Assembly: GCA_964446235.1 (NCBI GenBank)
Contig: CAYUNW010000022.1
Coordinates: 1-7,438 of the forward strand
Direction of reading: 5' to 3'
Source of the DNA: CAYUNW01 sp964446235
Lineage (GTDB): Bacteria > Patescibacteriota > Microgenomatia > 2-02-FULL-39-11
DNA length: 7,438 nt
How positions within the stretch are numbered: the first letter of the stretch is position 1; each line of letters begins with the position of its first letter. Of the stretch, positions 1-4,278 are shown in pieces. A program made the translations under genes and the position numbers. Under the pieces are notes generated by a model, which saw only the letters and a list, made by a program, of their open reading frames with translations, did not search any database and was not told where the DNA came from.

Positions 1-218
1 GTTATCGTCAGTCTCGGGAAGAAAGCATCAAAGCGATGGTTGAAAGAATAGTGTCGGAAGTGGAAACCACTGGAGATTCGGTGGTTTTGCCTTATTTATC
101 ACCTTTGGAAAGAAGATTTGTCCATATGTTTTTAACTGATAATGAAAAAGTTACATCCGAATCAAACGGAGAGGGTAGAGACAGGCGGGTGACAATCAAA
201 CTCAAATCTATTGTTTAA
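1..218 (+). CDS. jag: Jag/SpoIIIJ-associated RNA-binding protein, C-terminal R3H domain (partial, 5' end outside window)
   Basis: The reading frame is open from base 3 (Tyr-Arg-Gln-Ser) to the TAA at 216-218, so only about 71 C-terminal residues are present. The ATG at 36 is probably internal, because the family pattern starts before it: YRQSREESIK matches the Y-R-x-R-R-E-E-x-L-x start of the Jag R3H region. Further R3H hallmarks are VVLPYLSPLERRFVH, which matches the v-L-x-p-M-x-p-x-E-R-R-x-x-H core, and SNGEGRDRRVTI, which matches S-x-G-E-x-x-x-R-R-V. R3H domains bind single-stranded nucleic acid. Jag/KhpB proteins also carry a KH domain upstream, expected just outside the window, and in many bacteria the gene follows yidC. 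The downstream membrane-protein gene starts 9 nt after the stop, so the two are probably co-transcribed. The family call is confident, while its cellular role in this organism is inferred. Confidence 0.88.
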   Translation, partial: YRQSREESIKAMVERIVSEVETTGDSVVLPYLSPLERRFVHMFLTDNEKVTSESNGEGRDRRVTIKLKSIV

Positions 219-227
219 TAGTAAGAA

Positions 228-1493
228 GTGTTGACTAATATTTTATTTTATTTACTTCTTGCCCTTATTCCCACTCAAGTAGGACGACATTTTTTTTTCG
301 GTTTTTCCCAAGTTAATGGAATACAGTTAGATTACTTAATCCCAACTATTTATCTTACAGATATAATTATTTTTATTTTATATATTCTAAACTGGGGGGC
401 TATTCATAAAAAAAACAAAAAAAACAGGATTTTTTTGATAATATATCTTTTTTTTCTGACAAACATTTTGTTGTCTGCCAACAAATACGCCGCTTTTTAT
501 AAACTTTTTAAGCTAATCGAAATGTATGTTTTAGCCCAAATTATATTGGTCTTAAAACCAAATATAAAAAAAATCATCATAGCTTTATCCGTGGGGGTAT
601 TGTATTCGGCTATAATCGCCATAGGTCAATTAATTTCTCAAAAATCCCTAGGCGGAATATTTTACTTTTTAGGTGAGCGTAGTTTTGACGTTATTACTCC
701 TTCAATATCCGTAGTATATATTTTTGGAAATAAACTTCTTCGACCATATGCTACTTTTCCACATCCAAATGTTTTAGGCGGCTTTATGGCTGTTATAGCT
801 CTGGTGGTGTTAGCTTATTTATTAATTGAGAAATCTGATGAAAAACAAAAAAAACAACAAATATTTTTTACATTTATTTGCGCAATTTGCCTTTTGGTAG
901 TTTTTATATCTTTCAGCCGGTTGGCTTTTTTTACAACTATTTTAGGAATAATATTTTTACTTATTATTCATCAATTTTTCTTGAAAAGTTCCAGCTTTAA
1001 AAAATTGCAGAAATTTCTCAGCAGACGTTTTTGGATAATTATATTTATCCTATATTTATTATTTTTGTTTTCGATTTTTACGCCGAAGTTTATCACCAAA
1101 AAACTGGGAGTCTATAAAAAAAGTATTTATGAAAGGGCTGACTTGATTGATAAGTCAATTCAATTAGTTAATTCACATAAGGTTTTTGGTGTGGGATTGA
1201 ATAATTCAATTGCTCAACAAAGGCTTATATATGCAATGCGAAGCGATATTTATACATTTCAACCAGTTCATAACCTATTTTTATTGATTGCTGCTGAAAC
1301 CGGACTTGTAGGTTTGTTTATGTTTTTTTTAGGCTTATTCGTGACATTTTACAAATCTTTAAATAAACCTATAGTATTTATAGCCTTAGTTACATTGAGT
1401 ATATTGGGATCTTTTGATCATTACCTGTTTACTTTGCAGCAAGGACAACTTTTAGCAACGCTTTTTATTTCTATGTCATTTGTCAAAGATTAG
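228..1493 (+). CDS. O-antigen ligase/polymerase family membrane protein (Wzy/WaaL-like)
   Basis: This is a 421-residue, very hydrophobic protein with roughly 10-12 membrane segments from residue 3 to 418. Family signatures are visible. RPYATFPHPNVLGG (172-185) matches the R-x-x-G-T-F-x-H-P-N motif of the PF04932 type. SFSRLAF (228-234) follows. A long external loop runs about 285-345 and contains YERADLIDKS and a VFGVGLNN motif. HNLFLLIAAETGLVGL (348-363) is next, then DHYLFTLQQGQ near the C terminus (397-407). Such enzymes join or polymerise lipid-linked oligosaccharides at the outer membrane face, and the substrate cannot be read from sequence. The start is GTG at 228, with TTG at 231 as an alternative. 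Neither has a clear Shine-Dalgarno; an AAGAAG lies too close. The 9-nt gap from jag and the overlap or near-overlap with the next ORF support operon membership. It is strongly AT-rich with poly-A/T runs. Confidence 0.85.
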   Translation: MLTNILFYLLLALIPTQVGRHFFFGFSQVNGIQLDYLIPTIYLTDIIIFILYILNWGAIHKKNKKNRIFLIIYLFFLTNILLSANKYAAFYKLFKLIEMYVLAQIILVLKPNIKKIIIALSVGVLYSAIIAIGQLISQKSLGGIFYFLGERSFDVITPSISVVYIFGNKLLRPYATFPHPNVLGGFMAVIALVVLAYLLIEKSDEKQKKQQIFFTFICAICLLVVFISFSRLAFFTTILGIIFLLIIHQFFLKSSSFKKLQKFLSRRFWIIIFILYLLFLFSIFTPKFITKKLGVYKKSIYERADLIDKSIQLVNSHKVFGVGLNNSIAQQRLIYAMRSDIYTFQPVHNLFLLIAAETGLVGLFMFFLGLFVTFYKSLNKPIVFIALVTLSILGSFDHYLFTLQQGQLLATLFISMSFVKD

Positions 1494-1530
1494 TTTTATT
1501 TTCAATTTCAAAAGTTTATACTTAATTTTG

Positions 1531-1737
1531 ATGAAATTATCAAAAGCCGTATTATTTATGATGATTTTGCCGTTAACGCTTTTTGTTGATATTTTGTTAT
1601 ATAGTCTTTTCCAAAGTTGTCCGACCTGCTCTAATTTTTCCCAATGGTTAAGGCAGAATTCTGCCTTGTCTTTTCCGATTATTTCAGAGCTTTCCATATA
1701 TATTCAAGGTATTTTTAATAAATTCAACTCAAAATGA
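1531..1737 (+). CDS. small membrane protein, unknown function, translationally coupled to nadD
   Basis: This is a 68-residue ORF starting at ATG 1531. A TTG at 1480, overlapping the preceding gene by 14 nt, would give 85 residues. The N-terminal part (KAVLFMMILPLTLFVDILLY, about residues 5-24) is a single hydrophobic segment after a short Lys-containing start, so it is either a signal anchor or a single-pass membrane segment. It is followed by a CPTC (C-x-x-C) pair near residue 30 and a polar or amphipathic tail. I do not recognise the family. The TGA stop overlaps the nadD start as ATGA, and the ORF fills an otherwise empty 240-nt gap in a tight operon. Those two facts are the main reasons to believe it. 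The C-x-x-C could be redox-active or bind metal, but this is speculative. A random open frame in AT-rich DNA remains possible. Confidence 0.5.
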   Translation: MKLSKAVLFMMILPLTLFVDILLYSLFQSCPTCSNFSQWLRQNSALSFPIISELSIYIQGIFNKFNSK

Positions 1738-2291
1738 GGATTGCTATTCTTGGCGGCAGGTTCGACCCGCCTCATAATTGGCATTCATATATTGTTCAGA
1801 ATGTTTTAAAAAGTAACTTGAATATAAATCAGGTTTGGCTTATCCCTGATTATCAAAATGCCTTCCGTAAAAGTGTAGCTTCGTATGAAGATAGAATTAC
1901 CATGCTGTCTTTTTTAGAGACTGACAAGATCATGCTTTCTACACTTTCTTCAGAAGATAAAAAGGTTACTTACACAATTGACATTGTTAAAAAATTACCT
2001 TCGGGAAATGATTATTTTTGGATTATTGGATCTGATTTGCTGGAAGAATTACCAACATGGAAAGATTATCAACTTTTAAAAAAAATGATAAAATTTATCG
2101 TCATTCCCAGAAAAGATTATCTAATTTCTGATCTGCCTGATGGATTTCAAAAATTGGAAAGTATTAATTATTTATCCAGTAATATTTCTTCTAGCATGAT
2201 TAGAGAGAGGATAAAAAAAAGATTATCTATAAAAAATCTGGTCTTGCCAGATGTTGAAGAATATATTAAAAAGTATAATTTGTATAAATAA
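1734..2291 (+). CDS. nadD: nicotinate-nucleotide adenylyltransferase (NadD-like)
   Basis: This 185-residue cytoplasmic enzyme is predicted to adenylate nicotinate mononucleotide with ATP to give deamido-NAD+ and pyrophosphate. The nucleotidyltransferase signature is at the N terminus: GGRFDPPHNWH (7-17). The family consensus is G-G-x-F-D-P-x-H-x-G-H, so both histidines (14 and 17) are kept but the usual glycine is replaced by Trp16. YEDRITML (51-58) matches the R-x-x-M-L helix, and FWIIGSDLLEELPTWKDY (95-112) matches the G-x-D-x-L...W block. ISSSMIRERI (151-160) matches the C-terminal I-S-S-T-x-I-R phosphate-binding motif. Length is slightly below the usual 190-215. The start overlaps the previous stop (ATGA) and no Shine-Dalgarno is visible, consistent with translational coupling. 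nadE follows 42 nt later, which strongly supports the NAD role over the related CoaD or a generic cytidylyltransferase. Confidence 0.85.
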   Translation: MRIAILGGRFDPPHNWHSYIVQNVLKSNLNINQVWLIPDYQNAFRKSVASYEDRITMLSFLETDKIMLSTLSSEDKKVTYTIDIVKKLPSGNDYFWIIGSDLLEELPTWKDYQLLKKMIKFIVIPRKDYLISDLPDGFQKLESINYLSSNISSSMIRERIKKRLSIKNLVLPDVEEYIKKYNLYK

Positions 2292-2333
2292 ATATTAAAG
2301 TAATTAAGTAAATAAGTAATTAAGAAATTTATT

Positions 2334-3098
2334 ATGTTTGATTTAAAAATAGATACGAAAAAAGAAGTAGATAGTATAGTTACTTTTATCAAAACTACTC
2401 TTCAAAAAACCGGATTTAAAAAACTGGTTATTGGATTATCAGGAGGTGTTGATTCAACGGTTAGTGCGACTCTTGCTGTAAAAGCAATTGGTGTTGATAA
2501 TCTGATTGCTTTGATATTGCCGTATGGGGAATTGAGTCGGGAAAGTACCCAAGATGCAAAGCTTGTATCTGATTTTTTAAAAATTAAAAATTTCGAAATT
2601 ATCGATATCAAAAAAGCAGTTGATAGCATAACTGGGAATATTAAAATTGACAATATCCGTAAAGGCAATATCATAGCTCGTGTTCGGATGATTTTTCTAT
2701 ACGACTATGCCAAGAAAGAAAACGCTCTGGTATTGGGTACGGAAAATAGAAGCGAACATCTACTTGGTTATTTCACCCGTTTTGGAGATGAGGCATCCGA
2801 TATGGAGCCGATAATTCATCTTTACAAAACCCAAGTTATTAATGTCGCAAAATCTTTGCATATACCTGAAAAAATTATAAATAAACCGCCGAGCGCTAAT
2901 CTATGGTTGGGCCAAAAAGATGAAGGAGAATTTGGATTTACATACGAAGATGCTGACAGGATACTTCAATTATATATAGATAAAAAAGTTACAGTTGAGG
3001 AAATTATCAAGGTAGGTTTTGATAATAATATTATGGATAAAGTAATAGATAGATATTTGGAAAATAATTTCAAACACAAATTACCTTATAGAATTTAA
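2334..3098 (+). CDS. nadE: NH3-dependent NAD+ synthetase
   Basis: This 254-residue enzyme has the usual length for the ammonia-dependent form and lacks the N-terminal nitrilase-type glutaminase domain. It amidates deamido-NAD+ to NAD+ using ATP and ammonia. The ATP-pyrophosphatase P-loop SGGVDS is at 36-41. GNIIARVRM (111-119) is the G-N-x-x-A-R-x-R-M helix. GTENRSEHLLGYFTRFGD (135-152) matches the G-T-x-N-x-S-E-x-x-x-G-Y-x-T-x-x-G-D block. LYKTQV (163-168) and KPPSANLWLGQKDEGEFG (184-201) match the C-terminal P-S-A-x-L-W-x-G-Q-x-D-E-x-E-x-G motif. All are intact, so it should be active. It sits 42 nt after nadD, completing the two final steps of NAD+ formation. No clear Shine-Dalgarno precedes the ATG. 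No convincing intrinsic terminator follows the stop. Confidence 0.95.
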   Translation: MFDLKIDTKKEVDSIVTFIKTTLQKTGFKKLVIGLSGGVDSTVSATLAVKAIGVDNLIALILPYGELSRESTQDAKLVSDFLKIKNFEIIDIKKAVDSITGNIKIDNIRKGNIIARVRMIFLYDYAKKENALVLGTENRSEHLLGYFTRFGDEASDMEPIIHLYKTQVINVAKSLHIPEKIINKPPSANLWLGQKDEGEFGFTYEDADRILQLYIDKKVTVEEIIKVGFDNNIMDKVIDRYLENNFKHKLPYRI

Positions 3099-3204
3099 AC
3101 CTTCATAATACGATTTAATGTTATAGACTTTTTCATCAAGCATTATCAGTCAATCCTTACTTGCATCAATTAATATTGAGATTTTTATGCCAAAAAACCC
3201 TCGG

Positions 3205-3242
3205 TTGTTTTACTGGTGTTTTTTAATCCTATAATGTATAAT
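3205..3242 (+). promoter_or_regulatory. possible sigma-70-type promoter (tandem TATAAT)
   Basis: Two perfect TATAAT hexamers occur at 3230-3235 and 3237-3242. Upstream, TTTACT (3209-3214, 15-nt spacer) or TTGTTT (3205-3210, 19-nt spacer) could act as a poor -35 for the first box. The site precedes the hairpins at 3253 and 3336 and lies about 270 nt before the zinc-ribbon start. TATAAT is common in AT-rich DNA, so confidence is low. A second candidate -10 (TATAAC, 3478-3483) lies much closer to the gene and would exclude the hairpins from its transcript. Confidence 0.3.
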
Positions 3243-3252
3243 TTCCGCTTAC

Positions 3253-3287
3253 AGTAAGGCTTATCACTATGCGATAAACACCTTGCT
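3253..3287 (+). other. stem-loop A, predicted plus-strand RNA hairpin
   Basis: AGTAAGG (3253-3259) pairs with CCTTGCT (3281-3287), with one G-U wobble. TTATC (3261-3265) pairs with GATAA (3273-3277). The two stems are separated by a small 1x3 internal loop and capped by the 7-nt loop ACTATGC. That makes 12 base pairs in all. It is not followed by a T-run, so it is not an intrinsic terminator on the plus strand. The wobble would be an A-C mismatch in minus-strand RNA, mildly favouring a plus-strand transcript. Confidence 0.45.
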
Positions 3288-3335
3288 AAAATACTTCGCA
3301 CTTTGAAAATGCATTTGGGAAAATCTTCATATCTT

Positions 3336-3393
3336 TGAGGGTGGCGTAAAAGAGACCGGAATTGAAGTTCAGGTGTCTTTTTCGCCATCTTCA
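3336..3393 (+). other. stem-loop B, long predicted plus-strand RNA hairpin
   Basis: The outer stem pairs TGAGGGTGGCG (3336-3346) with CGCCATCTTCA (3383-3393): 11 pairs including two G-U. After a 2-nt bulge (3347-3348), AAAGAGAC (3349-3356) pairs with GTCTTTTT (3375-3382): 8 pairs including one G-U. The apical part (3357-3374) can add a few further pairs. All three wobbles are G-U only in plus-strand RNA; the minus-strand RNA would have A-C mismatches. The hairpin lies 117 nt upstream of the zinc-ribbon start and is not followed by a T-run. Confidence 0.55.
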
Positions 3394-3509
3394 CATGACC
3401 AAAACAAAAAGAATCAGCATGAATAATTGGTCTGATTTTAGAAGTGGTTTCTGAAATCATAGAGATGTGAGGATATGTATAACGTTCAAGTTGACATGGA
3501 GGAAATGTT

Positions 3510-3743
3510 ATGACTTTGTATTGTTCACAACTCGGTTGTGGACATGAGCAAGAGAGTGGTAAAGTTGGCGACCCTTGCCCTAAGGAGCGATCTGTAAAGG
3601 TTTGCTCTTGCGGTCAGGAATCACCGACTTTTTCTACTACTTGCTATCGCTGCGGGAAGTCTTTGCCTACTACTGTGGTTAAACGCAGTTGTCGAGGTAA
3701 ACTCCAAGCGGTTCGTCCTGAACAACCGACTTATCCCTGCTAA
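3510..3743 (+). CDS. small cysteine-rich zinc-ribbon-like protein, function unknown
   Basis: This is a 77-residue protein with nine cysteines. The clearest module is VCSCG (31-35) followed ten residues later by CYRCGKSLP (45-53). This C-x-C...C-x2-C arrangement, with the CxxCG knuckle and following Lys-Ser-Leu, resembles double-zinc-ribbon or rubredoxin-like knuckles. A second set (Cys5, Cys10, His12, Cys23) could form another site. Cys61 and the C-terminal Cys77 are extra. No membrane segment or signal peptide is seen, and the specific family is not recognised. Translation is well supported by GGAGG at 3498-3502, 7 nt before the ATG. The base composition is much richer in GC than nadE and the upstream operon, hinting at a separate origin. 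It is flanked on both sides by stable hairpins and converges with the minus-strand operon. A nucleic-acid or protein-binding adaptor role is only a guess. Confidence 0.7.
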   Translation: MTLYCSQLGCGHEQESGKVGDPCPKERSVKVCSCGQESPTFSTTCYRCGKSLPTTVVKRSCRGKLQAVRPEQPTYPC

Positions 3744-3836
3744 CTGAATAGGCCCCAGCCGTACCTGGGATTATTAAGGGAGGCGGTGAGGTCAGACTCT
3801 CCGGTTCCCAAATGCAAGAGCACGATTTATGCTCTC

Positions 3837-3860
3837 GTCTGGGGATACCAGACAATTTTT
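3837..3860 (+). terminator. possible intrinsic terminator after the zinc-ribbon gene
   Basis: A perfect 6-bp GC-containing stem, GTCTGG (3837-3842) and CCAGAC (3848-3853), has the 5-nt loop GGATA. It is followed by AATTTTT (3854-3860). It sits 94 nt after the zinc-ribbon stop. The T-run is short and starts after AA, so it may be weak. The longer element ending at 3972 is a second candidate end point. Confidence 0.45.
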
Positions 3861-3972
3861 ACCGGTCGTGTTGTTGCTTGAAAAAGTTAGTGTGGTTTTA
3901 CGCCCGATGGGGCGCGCCTGGGTGTAAACCCACAACACTAGCCAAAATGGCACAATAGACCGGTATTTTTTT
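3860..3972 (+). other. branched hairpin element closed by an 8-bp stem and followed by T7
   Basis: TACCGGTC (3860-3867) is perfectly complementary to GACCGGTA (3958-3965). The following T-run (3966-3972) makes the closing stem terminator-like on the plus strand. Inside, GTTAGTG (3886-3892) pairs with CACTAGC (3936-3942), and TTTACGCCC (3897-3905) pairs with GGGTGTAAA (3920-3928), each with one G-U wobble. A small GCCA-AAA-TGGC hairpin lies at 3941-3951 and partly competes with the first of these. The 14-nt apical loop (3906-3919) contains the 8-base palindrome GGCGCGCC. An alternative apical fold is CGCCC-GATG-GGGCG (3901-3914). Confidence 0.5.
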
Positions 3973-3986
3973 GGAAAAATTGATAA

Positions 3987-4008
3987 ATACGATCGGAAAG
4001 AATCGTAT
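3987..4008 (-). terminator. possible terminator of the minus-strand operon
   Basis: ATACGAT (3987-3993) and ATCGTAT (4002-4008) form a perfect 7-bp stem with an 8-nt loop. Read on the minus strand it comes 15 nt after the stop of the 76-residue gene. It is followed by TTTATCAATTTTT, an interrupted T-rich tail. It is AT-rich, so termination efficiency is uncertain, but position and orientation fit the end of the three-gene operon. Confidence 0.45.
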
Positions 4009-4023
4009 AAGTTAAAAATATAT

Positions 4024-4254
4024 TTATTGACTAGCCCAAGGCATTTCTTGTTCCCGAATGCCAAGACTACCGTCAGGTTTTTGGACTAAAGTACCTTCTT
4101 CAAGTAATTCCTTTTGAGCTTGTGCTAACCCTTCAGATGTAACCGGTTGTCCACCTGCTGCAGCCCGCCATAATGTTACTTGTTGAACCGCAAAATTAGG
4201 AACAGTTTCTGATGCAGCCGGATCAGTTCTTTGACCAGGTATAAATTTTTCCAT
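4024..4254 (-). CDS. hypothetical protein, 76 residues
   Basis: The family is not recognised. The protein is polar with no membrane segment, signal peptide or cysteine. Its N-terminal third contains PGQRTDPAASETVPN (residues 6-20). The centre is a predicted helical stretch rich in Ala, Gln, Glu and Leu (about 22-54, including EGLAQAQKELLEEG). The tail has a PDGSLGIRE turn (60-68). It starts 24 nt after the stop of the glycosyltransferase-like gene on the same strand, so it is probably the last gene of that operon. There is no clear Shine-Dalgarno before the ATG. The base composition and third-position usage look like a real gene and like its upstream neighbours. It may be a small partner of the large unknown protein, but nothing in the sequence proves this. 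Confidence 0.65.
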   Translation of the reverse strand: MEKFIPGQRTDPAASETVPNFAVQQVTLWRAAAGGQPVTSEGLAQAQKELLEEGTLVQKPDGSLGIREQEMPWASQ

Positions 4255-4278
4255 TATTATTTAAACAATAACTATATA

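Larger units (their letters stand above)
3099..3509. other. 411-base region without a convincing gene
   Basis: No supported protein gene lies here. Plus-strand frames are broken by stops. The only long minus-strand frame (3185-3460) has no ribosome binding site and no recognisable motif. The region does hold a promoter-like pair of TATAAT boxes (3230-3242), an 11-bp palindrome (3248-3258), and two hairpins (3253-3287 and 3336-3393). A 12-codon ORF starts at ATG 3475, and its TGA overlaps the ATG of the zinc-ribbon gene. Base composition shifts from AT-rich toward neutral between about 3240 and 3500, matching the small gene that follows more than nadE. It may be the 5' leader of the zinc-ribbon transcript. 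Confidence 0.5.
3744..3972 (+). ncRNA. candidate structured RNA or highly structured 3' UTR downstream of the zinc-ribbon gene
   Basis: In about 230 nt there are five closely packed inverted repeats and a terminal T7. CCCAG/CTGGG occupies 3754-3769. A weaker GGGA/TCCC stem (3778-3781 with 3806-3809) encloses GGTGAG/CTCTCC with one mismatch (3785-3790 with 3797-3802). AGAGCA/TGCTCT occupies 3817-3835 and GTCTGG/CCAGAC occupies 3837-3853. A branched element closed by TACCGGTC/GACCGGTA spans 3860-3965. The stretch is GC-rich against its AT-rich surroundings, a usual sign of structured RNA in low-GC genomes. No open frame here has protein-like features. It does not carry conserved blocks I would expect of RNase P RNA, tmRNA, SRP RNA or a tRNA. 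It may be an independent ncRNA or the 3' UTR of the preceding gene. Confidence 0.4.

Noticed and set aside
3185..3460. 91-residue minus-strand open frame opposite the hairpin region
   Set aside because: No ribosome binding site, no recognisable motif, no neighbouring minus-strand gene to join, and it runs antisense through the two hairpins. The stem wobbles favour the plus strand.
3750..3853. tRNA or tRNA-like gene (a GGTTCCCAA string resembles a T-arm)
   Set aside because: No acceptor stem, D-arm or anticodon arm could be placed around it. The string lies in a different hairpin arrangement.
3860..3965. Terminal inverted repeats of an insertion sequence
   Set aside because: The repeats enclose only about 90 nt with no transposase, no target-site duplication is visible, and the interior is itself base-paired.
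3744..3972. RNase P RNA, tmRNA, SRP RNA, group I intron core or integron attC site
   Set aside because: The conserved blocks of these RNAs were not found. The GTCAGACT string resembles a group I P7 only superficially. The closing repeats do not carry the attC core-site pattern.
3792..4064. 90-residue minus-strand open frame overlapping the structured region
   Set aside because: It overlaps the better supported 76-residue gene in another frame and is built from GC-rich hairpin sequence, with no family-like features.
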